A stretch of 64,000 nucleotides of DNA from Hygrocybe punicea. Lineage: Eukaryota; Basidiomycota; Agaricomycetes; Agaricales; Hygrophoraceae. The notes under the pieces are model-generated. The model saw only the letters and a list, made by a program, of their open reading frames with translations. It made no database searches and was not told the origin of the DNA. A program made the translations under genes and the position numbers. Where the stretch lies: positions 3,692,767-3,756,766 of the forward strand of contig OY744469.1 of assembly GCA_963556145.1 (NCBI GenBank), written 5' to 3'. Positions 35,001-46,147 of the stretch are shown one piece after another. Numbering within the stretch: the stretch's first letter is position 1; every line of letters starts with the position of its first letter.

Positions 35001-36504
35001 TCTAGATGAGATTCAGGCCTTGATTGAGAATGGCACCTTTGATCTGGTTCAGCTTCCACCTGGCCGCAAAGCTATTGGCAGCCGCTGGGTGTTCAAAGTC
35101 AAAAAGAATGCTGATGGATCTATTGAGCGTCGCAAAGGGAGATTGGTGGCCCAAGGATATTCGCAACGCCCAGGCTTTGATTTCACTGAAACATTTGCTC
35201 CTACTCCAAAATGGGCTGCTTTACGCGCCATCCTGGCATTGGCTGCACTTGAGGATCTCCATTTGGAGAGTGTAGACATTTCATCTGCATTTCTCAATGG
35301 AACCCTTGAAGAAGAAGTCTACATGCGCCAGCCAGAGGGATTTGTTGAGAAGAGCAATGATTGGGTCTGGCATTTGCAGAAGTCACTCTATGGGCTCAAA
35401 CAGGCTGGAAGGTGCTGGCACAAGAAGCTCAATACTGTCTTGGAGTCAATGGGCTTCAGGAGGATTGTTTGTGAACACAGCATCTGGATTTATGGCAAGG
35501 AGGACATGCGCATTATCATTCCAGTCTTTATTGATGACATGACCATTGCCTGCAAGTCCAAGGAGAAAATCAATCAGGTCATTGCAGAACTCAAGTTGCA
35601 CTTCAAGCTCCGAGAACTGGGACCCACGTCATGGCTGTTGGGTGTTGAAATCATCAGAGACAGATCCAAGCGCACCCTGTCACTTTCTCAGCACCAGTAC
35701 ATTCTCACACTGCTGGAACGCTTTGGACTCTCTGATTGCAACTCACTCAGCACTCCCATGGATCCTGGCTTGAAACTCAGCAATGACATGTCTCCTACAT
35801 CCTCCAAAGACATTGAGGAGATGCGTGCTGTTCCATACCTCCAAGCAGTTGGTGCATTGATGTATCTTGCCACTGCTACTCGTCCTGACATTGCCTATGC
35901 TGTTGGTGTACTTGCCCGGTTCAACAAGAATCCTGGAATGACCCACTGGAAAGCAGTGAAACATCTCTTCCGCTACCTCAAAGGCACTCTCGACCTCAAG
36001 CTTACCTATGCACCTGATCCCACATCTACTCAATTGTTCACCACGTACACCGATGCAGACCATGGTGGCAATCCTGACAATGGACGATCCACAAGTGGTT
36101 ATGTGGTGAAGATGGGCACTGGTGCAATCAGCTGGTCAAGCAAGCTTCAAGGGATTGTTGTGCTGTCAACCACAGAAGCAGAGTATGTTGCATCAACCTC
36201 TGCTGGCCAGGAAATCCTTTGGTTGCGGAATCTGTTCACTGAACTGGGATACACCATCACCACCTCCTCACCACTTCTCATTGATAACCAATCTGCAATA
36301 TCTGTTGCCAAGAATCCTGAGCATCATGGACGCATGAAACACTTGGATCTGCGGTTCTACTGGTTGCGTGATGAAGTGGAGAAGGGCAACATTAATGTGA
36401 TGCATGTCAGGACAGATGATATGCCTGCAGACATCTTGACTAAAGCTCTTGGCCGGCCTAAGGTGATTGCTATGGTGGAAATGTTGGGATTGAGAAACTT
36501 GTAG
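32056..36504 (+). CDS. copia Gag-Pol polyprotein
   Basis: 1,482 residues in one frame without frameshift. In order: Gag of the UBN2/retrotrans_gag type; CCHC zinc knuckle CYFCGKEGHVERDC from residue 227; aspartic protease WNPDTGATSHM (Asp322); the pre-integrase HHCC segment (LWHRRCSHL, CEPCIFGKQH); the integrase core (IHMDLKGPL, then DDKGGEY, with the Glu in HQNGVAERAN); a Pro/Ser-rich linker; reverse transcriptase (SRWVFKVKKN, LESVDISSAFLNG, catalytic FIDDM at 1160-1161); and RNase H (YTDADHGG, LSTTEAEYVA) to the end. Protease-integrase-RT-RNase H order is diagnostic for Ty1/copia (Pseudoviridae-type retrotransposons). Gag and Pol are fused with no shift site. No lesion is visible, so it may be active. 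Confidence 0.97.
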   Translation: MSTIMSSDTKRTFPALSSSNWGQWSDNMEAYLATKELWEYVDGSTPQPMPADAAHPTAAEKKELAEWKRKAAKASGEIWLALEDNQKVHVKASKGNPVAMWKALEAVHLQKRPGARFNAYKILFSTRKDDNETLTELMARADKAMQDIQALRPPGFTLDDLDKELLSMSLILALPSEFDNFASSLLLLDTLDLDKLKSAFQNEESQRLARTLGTSSHLASFASKVTCYFCGKEGHVERDCSLKQKASAEAKKQGGNKQGQGNQRAWKRRQNAKEASQDIPESAPVQASNIAVVEFAGNASYLPPSHRSNWLQSRACTDWNPDTGATSHMTPHQHWFRSYSPHIVPIRLANDSIIYSAGMGSVEFQPVARSIPLYPVVFHDVLHVPDLGSNLLSLFHLTRQKGFKIAIEDDRVLFHQQNQLRFTATVDIHNVGYLDGKVIVPQSQSAHAVSTCPLDLTLWHRRCSHLNFADVELMHKNKLVTGMVIKSQSTPDPICEPCIFGKQHRHDIPKTATRRTQILDLIHMDLKGPLPVQTAEGYRYWELFIDDKSRWKTVAFLKKKSDALASFKLFKADAENQTGRRIRSTRDDKGGEYIGHEYVDFCASEGIKCQHTEPNEPHQNGVAERANRDVAGGATALLVQAKLPPSFWKLAVAAFVHTSNRTPTSALDGETPYYVWKRKRPDISYFRVFGCLAYVLVRKEKRKALQPHSKKCIFVGYPEGVKAWKFWDPVEKRIIISSHAVFDEQCFPGNSPTAINLVSEPPVVEAPPKHPGVVLHPEGDDDNGDEAPAPAAENDPAPGVPLPAAPPVGPVRNPAPVLPPPKRTNPPRSSRPQGSLNESALERKYFTQPVPLPQTPPPSSATPTPDPLLMPPVNPVPAPAPASTSTPSTTSVHDSSSEDELDLLPRDESDDELEYIDAVRAGLAYVTEGQHHAYLTWDQAVEYVFNTSEWACKTVNHDGEPNSYAEAMSRPEEERKLWHKAALDEIQALIENGTFDLVQLPPGRKAIGSRWVFKVKKNADGSIERRKGRLVAQGYSQRPGFDFTETFAPTPKWAALRAILALAALEDLHLESVDISSAFLNGTLEEEVYMRQPEGFVEKSNDWVWHLQKSLYGLKQAGRCWHKKLNTVLESMGFRRIVCEHSIWIYGKEDMRIIIPVFIDDMTIACKSKEKINQVIAELKLHFKLRELGPTSWLLGVEIIRDRSKRTLSLSQHQYILTLLERFGLSDCNSLSTPMDPGLKLSNDMSPTSSKDIEEMRAVPYLQAVGALMYLATATRPDIAYAVGVLARFNKNPGMTHWKAVKHLFRYLKGTLDLKLTYAPDPTSTQLFTTYTDADHGGNPDNGRSTSGYVVKMGTGAISWSSKLQGIVVLSTTEAEYVASTSAGQEILWLRNLFTELGYTITTSSPLLIDNQSAISVAKNPEHHGRMKHLDLRFYWLRDEVEKGNINVMHVRTDDMPADILTKALGRPKVIAMVEMLGLRNL

Positions 36505-36525
36505 AGTTGCCTGATCAAGAGGGAG

Positions 36526-36752
36526 TGTTAGGTTGTGATGAGTCACTCTACCACAAGAGAGTATGGACTTAGTAGATTTCGAAGATTGTGGCTGATTGTT
36601 TGTATCTATTTGTCCCAAAGCGGTCAAACCTGGTGGGGAGCTCACTGTGTATCCTCAGTATTCACAGTGACCTCCTACCAGGTGAGTAGTGTAGTTTTGT
36701 ATCACACAATATATTAGTATTCACAGTGACCTCCTACCAGTTTATTTCAATA
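36526..36752 (+). repeat. copia 3' LTR
   Basis: Same 227 bp as the 5' LTR, with about one difference noticed (GTAGTGTAG against GTAGTATAG). It is directly preceded by a polypurine tract. Confidence 0.95.
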
Positions 36753-37187
36753 TAAGGTTTTTTCCGCATTGGTGATGACAAATGACAAGAAACACATTTA
36801 AATCGAACAATACGGGCATGTAACAAATACCTCTTTTCTTGAGGGACTTTGAAGCATTTGCTGCAAATCGCTCTAGGACAGAAATGGCAATCCAACAAGT
36901 TGCCACCATTGCCACAACCAGAACAAAACTGTGAACGATTGTGCAAGGTTGTGAAAATGCAAGATTATAATATAAATAGGTCTCACCAAATCATTTCCGA
37001 ATGGTGGAGCCTAATGGTCGCAATTATTTGTTGTACTAGTCATTCATTTATATTATCTGTTTCTTACCGATGTTTCCTGCTGTACAGAGGGCTGCAACTT
37101 GAGAAGTTCCATTGAAGGTTTCTTAAGCATCACACGGACAGATGGAGACCCCACGCTTTTCCTGCTTGTCTGCTTAATCTTGGGCAT
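36753..37187 (-). CDS. CxxC zinc-finger (PHD/RING-like) protein, 3' end cut by copia
   Basis: It starts MPKIKQTSRKSVGSPSVRV (exon 37068-37187), with a short second exon (APPFGNDL) and then an exon carrying four CxxC pairs: CSGC, CHFC, CSKC and CVSC, in FCSGCGNGGNLLDCHFCPR. This spacing resembles PHD or ADD-like zinc modules of chromatin proteins. The reading continues to the 3' LTR boundary; beyond the copia the frame can run antisense through the last exon of S1 to a stop near 30996, which would make the two genes overlap convergently. The protein is small and of unknown function; the zinc-binding call is good, the class is uncertain. Confidence 0.55.
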
Positions 37188-37582
37188 GATCGCAGGTGAT
37201 AACAATGTGGCTGGAGGTTATCTAAAGTCACATGATTAAGTGGAGGAGAAAGAATATTTTAATATTTAAAACAAGGAATGTAAATTCCGTCATATTTAAG
37301 TTTAATACATAACTTTCGGGTATGGCATGCTTCTTGCAAAACACCAAATGGGTTCATTATAAAGTGATGCAGTGGAATATGAAGTATATATCATGTATAG
37401 ACTACAATTACAGTTGAATTATAAAGGAAGCTGGTCACAACCACCTCTACCCACACAAGTAACGGGTGCATGAAGTAAATGTAAAACAAGATTGGAGTCA
37501 AATACGATTCTTCAAGGATAGAACAAGGACGGTTGGGTATGACACATCAATAACAACATAATATGAATGCAACCAATGAAGG
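37188..37582. other. Intergenic, no gene seen
   Basis: AT-rich spacer upstream of the zinc-finger gene, presumably including its promoter. It runs into the minisatellite that follows. Confidence 0.45.
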
Positions 37583-38260
37583 TTGTATGACAAAGACGCA
37601 CTGCAGATGTGGGACAGCTCGATAATGAAATATGGGCTGGTGGGAAACACCTCCACCCAGGCAACCACCAAAGGTCACATAAGAACGATGCACAGAAGCA
37701 TCTACGTCAAATGGGACAGCTCAACACGCAACCACGGAAGGTCGCATAACAACGACGCACCGAAGGATGTTTGTCAAATGGGACAGCTCAACACACAACC
37801 ACTGAAGATCGCATAACAACGACGCACCGAAGCATCTATGTCAAATGGGACAGCTCAACACACAACCACCAAAGGTTGCATAACAAAGATGCACCGCAGC
37901 ATCTACGTCAGATGGGACTGCTCAGTAATGACATAAGGGTGGGTGGGAACCACCTCCACCCATGCAACCACCAAAGATTGCATAACAACGATGCACTGAA
38001 GCATCTCTGTCAAATGGGACAACTCAACACATAACCACCGAAGGTCGCATAACAAAGATGCACTGAAGCATCTATGTCAAATGGGACAGCTCAACACACA
38101 ACCACCGAAGGTTGCATAACAAAGATGCACTGCAGCATCTATGTCAAATGGGACAACTCAGTAATGACATAAGGGCGTGTGGGAACCACCTCCACTCGCG
38201 CAACCACCGAAGATTGCATGACACAGATGCATGGAAGCATCCATGTCAACACTGCTGACA
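37583..38260. repeat. ~67 bp minisatellite array
   Basis: About ten imperfect units carry GCATAACAACGACGCACC, GAAGCATCTATGTCAAATGG, GACAGCTCAACAC and AACCACCGAAGGT. Two higher-order units are longer, containing CAGTAATGACATAAGGG. The tandem arrangement has no unique spacers. Confidence 0.85.
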
Positions 38261-38838
38261 CTACACAAATCCATCATGACGGTGAGTAGAAGGAATGGTA
38301 CAATGCTAGAGGCCACTCACCGCTGTGCTGCATGAAAATTTATTGTTTGACACTATCTCACGCTTCACGGTCACATGACACGCATTCACATGTCAGTATC
38401 CTATTTTCTCATTGGACGTTGTCAATCCAATAATGCGCTGCAGATATGTCATTAATGCTCTTTTCCAGTACAAGCTTTTTTTTAAATCTCATCAAATTCG
38501 CCCCCACGGAACGCAAATTGTTTATTTGGTCACGTTTTATTACTGAACATTCAATTGGTCACATGACGGCGTTCTTTTGACAAATGTCTCTCAACACCAA
38601 TCATACGAAATACTCAGTTTCATCATGTCTTCTTCAGAAAATGTCGATAACAGTGCTTCTACATCTGCAGCGGAATGTTCCTCTGCTCTGTCTCCCCGCA
38701 CACGAATTCCTATTCGTGACACAAATGCATTTTTGCAGTTTCCCTGGGTCAATGGCATTGCTCTAGGCTCAAATTCCATCAAGAATGCAATAATGGATGC
38801 CTTCAAATTAGGTGGCATGACAAACTCTTCCGCATTTC

Positions 38839-39065
38839 TGTTAGGTTGTGATGAGTCACTCTACCACAAGAGAGTATGGACTTAGTAGATTTCGAAGATT
38901 GTGGCTGATTGTTTGTATCTATTTGTCCCAAAGCGGTCAAACCTGGTGGGGAGCTCACTGTGTATCCTCAGTATTCACAGTGACCTCCTACCAGGTGAGT
39001 AGTATAGTTTTGTATCACACAATATATTAGTATTCACAGTGACCTCCTACCAGTTTATTTCAATA
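38839..39065 (+). repeat. Solo copia LTR
   Basis: 227 bp, the same family as the full element at 31074. It is flanked by perfect 5 bp duplications ATTTC (38834-38838 and 39066-39070). It marks a copia insertion later lost by LTR recombination. Confidence 0.95.
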
Positions 39066-39687
39066 ATTTCCAATCATAACCGTATGTGCCAACCTGAAGT
39101 TATTGCAACTGAAATATTCAATCAGTTTGGAATAGAGCCTCGCAGAGCAACTTGATGGAGAGGATCCGATTCTTCAAATGACTGACCATCATTCGGACAC
39201 AGTGGTGCAATATTTGTCTTCTGATGGCCATGGTTTGCGAGATGTCGAGAAATGGGACAAGTTTTGGCGAAACGATGTCATGATAGCAGCTCATTCGCTC
39301 CTTCGATATGCTCTTCTTGATAAGCTGGTTGATGCTTTTGGAATTCCACCAGCTCAAGATTTAAAGCCTATTCCACGTGCTTCAAATCCTCAACAAGGTG
39401 ATAAATTGATCAAAGTCAGTACAGGATTGGTGTCGATTATCTGGAGTAAATTGCCATTAATATTTTTGCCAGCTCCTTCGCACTATATCAGATTGGACGA
39501 AACCTATTCGCAAACTACGTAAAATGTGCGATAAGCTCGTCGGCCCGAAATTGCTTCCCCAATCATTCGCCTTTGAATCAACCTCAGACATTATGTCTAT
39601 GGAACAATCTTCCGCACAACAATCACAACCCATCTTTGCGGTTAATTTGCCACATAATCCAACGTCTGCACAGAAGGATGTTGAGAT

Positions 39688-40859
39688 TAGTGTTGCTGAA
39701 GTCCGGTTTGGTCCAGTTTTTGGCCTTTTTGGCTGAACCGAAAACCGGACCCTCGGTTCAGTTCGGCCCCCCACTGAACCAGAACCGGAACCGCATGGAA
39801 CCATTCCATGCGATCCGGTCTGTGTTCCGATGCGGTTTGAACCGCGAACCACCTTCCTTCACCATCAAATTTCCTTGCAAGCCGCAGCACCACGTCAATT
39901 GACGTGGGCCTGGGGTTGCGAGGAGTTGGGAGGGTGGGGAGGAAGGGGGGGACCGCCTGCTGCCGTGGGTGCTGCGTCGCTGCCGGCGCTGTTGTTGCAA
40001 CTGCTGCCGTTGCCGCGGTTGCTGCTGCTGCTGCTGTCGCCGTCGCTGCTGTCGACGCTGCTGCTGCCGTAGCTGCGCTGCTGCTGCTGCTGCTGCTGCT
40101 GCTGCCGTAGCTGCTGTTGCTGTAGCTGCTGCCGTTGCTGCTGCCGTTGTTGCCGCTGCCGTTTTCGTTGCAGCCACGGCTGCTGCCACTGCTGCTGGGG
40201 TTGCCGTGGGGCTGCTGCCACGTCCACGCTCGCGGGCGTCATGGAGCTGTGGGGGGTAAGTATAGATAAATAAGTGAAAAATCAGAAATAAAAGGCAACG
40301 TATCTTAGCAGCGGGGGTGGGCGCACCACTCCCCGCTGTGTCCCGTTCTCGCTACGGTCCCTGGTTCCCATCGTGGGCGTGGTGTGGGCGTGGGCATGGT
40401 GTTGGCATGTGGTTTTGGCATGGGCACGGGCAGGCGAGGGCGAGGGCGAGGGCGTGGGCATGGGCGTGGGTCGTGGGGGGCTTCTTTGTGTAAGAAAATG
40501 TCAGTAAAGTATGAAATAAACTAACTACTTACCAGTGTTGCTGTTACTGTTCGTTGCTGTTGTGGTTGAGTCGAATCCGCGTGCATTCGCGTGTATGTTT
40601 AAGGTCACATGACCCAAGTTCTCGCGAGTTCATACACAAAAAATTAACATAAAAATTGAATATTCTAGTATCTACCTACAATGAGTTCACGGTTTGGACC
40701 CGGTTCCAAGCCGTTCAGAAATTTCTGAAGGGCCCTGAACCCCGCACCGGACCCGCGGTTCAGTTCAGCCAAAGTTGCTGAACTTGGACTGAACTTAGGG
40801 TTCGGTTCGGGGTTTGAACCGGGTTCAGATTGGTTCCGAACTGGACTTCGGCAACACTA
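39688..40859. mobile_element. Non-autonomous hAT-type element
   Basis: 1,172 bp bounded by imperfect inverted repeats TAGTGTTGC(T/C)GAAGTCC and by perfect 8 bp duplications GTTGAGAT (39680-39687 and 40860-40867). An 8 bp duplication with CAGTG/TAGTG-type ends is the signature of the hAT superfamily. Subterminal regions hold many GGTTCAGTTCGG-like motifs in both orientations, typical transposase-binding arrays. The middle has GC-rich simple repeats, including a CTG/CCG tract (about 40020-40200). No transposase is encoded. Confidence 0.9.
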
Positions 40860-43800
40860 GTTGAGATCAGCACTGGCATGCTTTATCGTGCGGTCCTCAA
40901 TCATCAATCCAGCAATGTCAACGCAGTGCTCTTGAATATGGAATTGCTTGCTTTTGCTTTCATTTGGTATGGCCAAGTGCATGATCAATCGCTGATGTTC
41001 ATAGTGTCCCTTACTGATTTCGCCAATTAGGCTGATGTTTGTTTTGAATTGGATGCTAAAAAGTGGGCACATTCAATTCAAAGTTATGTTCAATCGTCTA
41101 CACAACTCGATTGAAAATTGATAATCGGTTGTATATAGTAAAGCCAACAGCGTCGATCTACCATTACAAGATGGTTTTTTAGACTCCCTTTCTGATATGA
41201 AAGTCGGTGGACAAATGTATGAACAAATGCGAAATTTGTTCCACCTTTCCTTGACCATATCGCCAATTCTTGCCCTTGTTTCACGAAAATTCAACAATGA
41301 ATCTCATGCACGACACCATCTCATCGCCGTGAGCAACACTTTAGCTCAATGACATTTGTTTCATATGTGGCTGATGATTCATGCTGGGCAACGTATGCCC
41401 TGGGCAATCAACGCCCTGAATTTTTAGCTTCCACAGAAAGAGCTTTATGGAAAGCACTAGTCAGAATTTGTATGGGTTCCTCAGCTTTGAAGGAAATAGG
41501 TGTTTTTCTGGATGATTTCCAACGATTAGACAAACATTTCAAGGGATGGGAAAATGAATTAGATTGGTTTTCTGTTGATCGTAGGTTCATACTTCTGATG
41601 TATACAGACCATAATAATTTTTGTCATAGGTGAATTGGGAAACACGGACATCATTCCTGAAACCACAGCACACATTGAAGTCGTCTCGGATGACATGTCA
41701 AATCTCTCGATAAATTCTTTGGGAGATTCAGTGGCTAATGAAGGACAGTCTTCAACCACTCAAGATTCGCCTGTCCCAAGTGAAGAAATTCGACCGATAA
41801 AGATTCGTGTAAAACGTTCGAAGCCTGCACCTCTGTCGTTAGAGGTTTATGAACCAATGAGAACGCGGAGTCAGACAAAGACTGTGGAGAAAGGAAAGGG
41901 CAAGGTGCAGGATTTGAGTGTGGTAAAGTCTTCCACTAGCCAGTGGAGACCTAGGACGGCCAGGAAAAAATATGTTCCTAAAACAAAGACCCCTGCCGCC
42001 AAGAAGAAACCAAGTCATTCCAAAGCTCTCGATGATACCAAAAGCAGTGATGAAATCGATGAGCCAATTGTGATTGATCTTACCGGTGATGTACGAATTT
42101 TGAAAAGTTGAAAGTCACTGAATTTGAATGGACATATTTGTAGGATTATGGAACCCCCGCACTCTTTGATTGCCCCCAACCTACCGTGAGTTTTGTTCAT
42201 TTAATGGGCTAACATAAATAAATGGGCCTATTCATCAGAGCTCCGAAGATGCTGTTAAATTGCGCTTGTATGACGGTGATCCGAAACATGATCCTATTGA
42301 TCATATCCACTGTTCCCCAACGATCGTGGTAAATATAACACACTATAATCTCGGTCAAAAAGTGCAATAACAATAATATCTGCATCAGGCTCCTGTTGAA
42401 CATGCCTTGCTCCGCGAAACTCATGAGCTCGTGGAAGCTAGCTACGTTGATGGAGTGCCTTTGCATCAATTACCCAGTGCTCATGATTTGCAATATGATC
42501 CAAATGTGTCCTGTATCTTCGTCGTCAAATGGCAGCAATTTCAAACCATGAACACCCTCAACCATCCAGGAAATATTCCGGAAATGCCATATCTTGGTCT
42601 TAGATGCTGGAGACCATCAACTTCAATGGAGAGGGGTTGGAAACTTTGGGATCACTGAATTCCACACGCTCAGTACAAGGTAAAATATTTTAGCTATTCC
42701 ATCGACATGGACAACTAACATGATAATTATCAGTGGCTGAATTGTGGATGCAGCCAGGTGTCATGAACAAACCTGGGACATTGGAGCAGCTTTTTCCTTG
42801 CTGTGAGCGATCCAAAAAATGAATGGGTGCTCAACTATCTCGACCTTCGCATGGGTCATATAAGCCAAGAACCACCTCCAAAATTTTGGTAAGTGCATTT
42901 TTGGTTGAAGTTACAAGATTTTGAATACAAGTTAATCATAATTTCTGAATTGAAGCGCTTTCGCTTCACACGAAGTTGCTTGGCATGAAACTCGTGGCAG
43001 AGCCGGCTTTGTTCGTGAACGACCTCTTAATGATGACGTTATTTGGGGAACTGCTGCAACAAAACGGACAATGAGCTGGCTACATATCGACGACGATGGA
43101 TTTGGAACAGTAGCTGTTGTCAAAACAGGAGTGAAGTATTGGGTGGTCATGAAATCGCAAAAAGATGAAGCAACAGATAGAACCGGTGATCTAGGAACCA
43201 TCAGGGCTTATCCTCGGAATTGGACACCGAGCGAAAATGCTGGGAAAAATGTGTGGGAAGCCGAAGGGATACTCCTATTGAAAGGTTCCATATTGTGAGT
43301 GATAAACCGCAACGACATTTATTTTGCAAAACCGAGGTTTACATATGCTACAGTTACATGCGTCCATGCACCCCTCATTACGTCTTAGGCATTGAAGACA
43401 CCATTGTTCATGGTCGGCATTTTTATGCGACTTCCACGATATCTGATACGTGCTATGGCATCATCCACACTTTCGTAATGAGCATTGCGATCACAAACGC
43501 AGAACATGATGAAACTCGAACATTTCTCAGAAGACTTTTGGCCATGTGGATTGATTATTTCATCAATAATCTCGAGCCTTCAGGTATGATAATCGCCGAA
43601 GACATGTCAAAATATTTTAAATCAATAATCCTGTCTTAACAGCAACCATTTAATTTTCAAGAAGTCGCACATACTGGACATTATGACCCAGCGAGGTTTC
43701 CTGGATGTCGTGATGGTAGGTAATCTCATTGAATTGGCAGAAATCATCAACCGGATGCATTATGCTCGATCCACTCCACTGGAGGTCAAAGAGGAGCAAA

Positions 43801-44452
43801 ACGTTAGCCGATTGAGGTATCACGGATTCCAGAATTGGTTCTGCAAGAATTTATGGATGATGAGTGGATCAGTCCCTGGTACATCTTCAAGCGGTCCCTT
43901 GTTGAAATTTCGACGACTATTGTGGCATATAAACGGGAACGGCAGCCAGATTATCCAGCGCCTTTCTATTGCACTGCAAAGGCTGTTGAAACTGCAATCT
44001 GCTGCCATTTCACCGAGGATTGGCCCGAGTTGCTCCCAAAGCTGAAAGAACTGCTGGAGAATCCGAAGGTGGAGCTTTACTGGACAGGTCCTGAAATTCA
44101 CATCCATCATCGTAATGATGCAAAATTCAACAAAATTTTGCATGAACACATCGATCATCCAACCCATCCAATCCTTCTGGTCGAGGTAGATGGAAATGAC
44201 GATGGAAATGATGAAATTTCCACCCATGGTGATCAGCGAGAGTCTCCTGCAGGAGATCATCACAGTGACCTTGAATCTGAAGATGAGGATGAACTGGTTT
44301 CTTCTGGTGACAAAACTGCGAAACTTCTTGTCAGGGAATTCGGGAAAGATGCGACAGATTCCGACATGGACATCGATTCTGTCGAAGGTCATGATGAACA
44401 TCCAGGTCCCAAAAACAAGGAGCATTCAGATCGCAAACCTGGTCATCGTTGA

Positions 44453-45688
44453 AAGCATTCCGATGCACAAGGTGGGCTCATTGAAGATATGCGAAATATA
44501 TTATACCGAAATGCGAATCAGCAGGTGATGAAAACCACCAGAAGAAACGCAGGTGTCAGGAGTGATTTTCGGGTGTTCAAATTCAGCAGCATTTTTTTTA
44601 CGGCACCTCATGTACAATTTTTATGAAATTTGTTTTTTCTGATTGTTTCACAATGCTGAGATGGGATTCCAACACCACGAAGACCCCTGGAAAAAGTTCG
44701 AAAACCATAGGTAAAATAAATAGAGTGATATCTAATCAGGATCGACGGCTGTGCAGATGTTGATCGCCGACATGTTGTCCATTGCTCCCTCAATGATCTC
44801 AAAGACTCCAAATGTCTTAAAAACAGAAAGCATTATTAGTTCCTAGATTTAACTTAGCACTTATAGATCGATGACTACAACAGTCACGTGATTATTTGAA
44901 TATTCAGAACATCTTCCAAAATTTCGTTTCACGAATCTATCCCCACAATGACTCGATTTTTATGGTTTATTTTCAGCAAACAGTTTATGTGATAGAACGA
45001 CTGATTAGTGTTGAATATTGCCCTGTGAAAATTCCGAAGATTCGAATATTTTTATATAATTAAATATTCTATTTATATACGATAAGATATGTAAAAGATG
45101 ATAAGATATGATCAAGACTTCGATCCTATCAAAGCTTCCATTCTATCAACATATACGGGAGTTCGTTGTTTCCTTCATAGATATACAAATATACAAATAT
45201 ACTCTTGCCATTCATGTAGCCAAGGAAACAGAAAGCATACCGCTGCAAACTGTTTGTGCTATGAGTATGCTCTATATAGAACTTTTTGAGAAGTTTCCGA
45301 ACAAACATACTTCTTCCATGCGCTGAACTTGCCCATCTTTTCTTAACAATCCTGAATGAGAATTACCAGGCAGGGAGTATATACACCTGAGAATTTCTCA
45401 ACGAGAATATGACACGAATCATCTGGTGAGTTGCTTATGCGTCTCATCCAATAACTTGGCTAGCTGACATCTACTAGTTTTGTAGCATTTATCGCAGACT
45501 CTTTCATAGGTGTCTTTGTCCCAGCATGGGTCATTGAACCTGATCTATTACACCAATTTGAAATAATGAGCATTCACAGGTCTTCTTCTACCTAGGTGTA
45601 TTGGGTTCTGTGCTTGCTTTCGCATGAGGTATGATCCCAGACGAAAACAGGGCGTTTAACCCTGAGATGTTGATGAGTTTATTAACAT
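44453..45688. other. Intergenic between convergent JmjC and Ulp1 genes
   Basis: AT-rich, with no supported gene. It contains GTCACGTGATTATTTGAATA at 44886-44905, the left member of an inverted motif pair (see 54993-55030). Short open frames show no family resemblance. Confidence 0.45.
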
Positions 45689-46147
45689 TTAGTTATCAAC
45701 TATTTCAGGCTCCTCTGATGAAGTGTGGTCATTGTTTTCCATTACTATTCTGCCATCGATCCAGTTCTGAACAGCTTGTTTATGAAGAGCCTGCTTCAGT
45801 TCTTGACGAAACTTTTTGATAGCTGTATGTTTCCAAGCATCATCAATCTCCTCAATTGAAAGGCTTTCGTTCTGCAAATTGATTCATGAATCGAAAAAGT
45901 TGAGATGAGTTTGATATCGGTTGACCTTCATGATCGTGCAAAATCTTCTTGGGTTCGATAAGAACATCCTCAGAAAATGCAGCAAATAAATCCCGCAGTC
46001 ATCATTATTTGGTTGTGCCGGAACCTGTTGATATAGTAGTTGTTAGATAATTCCAACCAAAAAAAAGAATATCACTTTCCTCTGCATGTATGTGAGAAAC
46101 ACGGTTAATATGTTCAACATGACGAATTTCCTTGGCCATTAATTTTA

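Larger units (their letters stand above)
31074..36752 (+). mobile_element. Intact Ty1/copia LTR retrotransposon
   Basis: 5,679 bp with two 227 bp LTRs (31074-31300 and 36526-36752), one uninterrupted gag-pol frame, a purine-rich tract (AAGAGGGAG) just before the 3' LTR, and a likely primer-binding site starting GGTTATGAG right after the 5' LTR. The flanking 5-mers are AAAGG and TAAGG, a target duplication with one mismatch. The LTRs differ at very few positions, so the insertion is young. It lies in the last codons of S1. Confidence 0.95.
38625..44452 (+). pseudogene. JmjC-domain protein gene carrying two insertions
   Basis: Large spliced gene. The N-terminal region (VWNG-like start from MSSSENVDNSAS; HGLRDVEKWDKFWRNDV; LLRYALLDKLVDAFG; NAVLLNMELLAFAFIW; ECHARHH-type segment; WATYALGNQRPEFL) is alpha-rich and unknown. 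A basic/Ser linker follows (IRVKRSKP, TARKKYVPKTKTP), then the JmjC core: WLHIDDDGFGTVAVVKTG has the iron ligands HxD (43083-43091), and MRPCTPHYVLGIEDTIVHGRHFY has the distal His (43376-43378). An acidic C-terminus ends at TGA 44452. JmjC enzymes are Fe(II)/2-oxoglutarate dioxygenases, usually histone demethylases or hydroxylases. A solo LTR (38839-39065) and a hAT-type element (39688-40859) sit in exons; removing each with one target duplication restores the frame. As it stands the locus is broken. Exon borders after 43640 are uncertain. Confidence 0.7.

Noticed and set aside
37583..38260. Possible CRISPR array
   Set aside because: The units are contiguous tandem repeats without unique spacers, and the genome is eukaryotic.
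39758..40242. Poly-Ala/poly-Gln/poly-Cys open frames
   Set aside because: Translations of the trinucleotide tract inside the hAT element, open in several frames.
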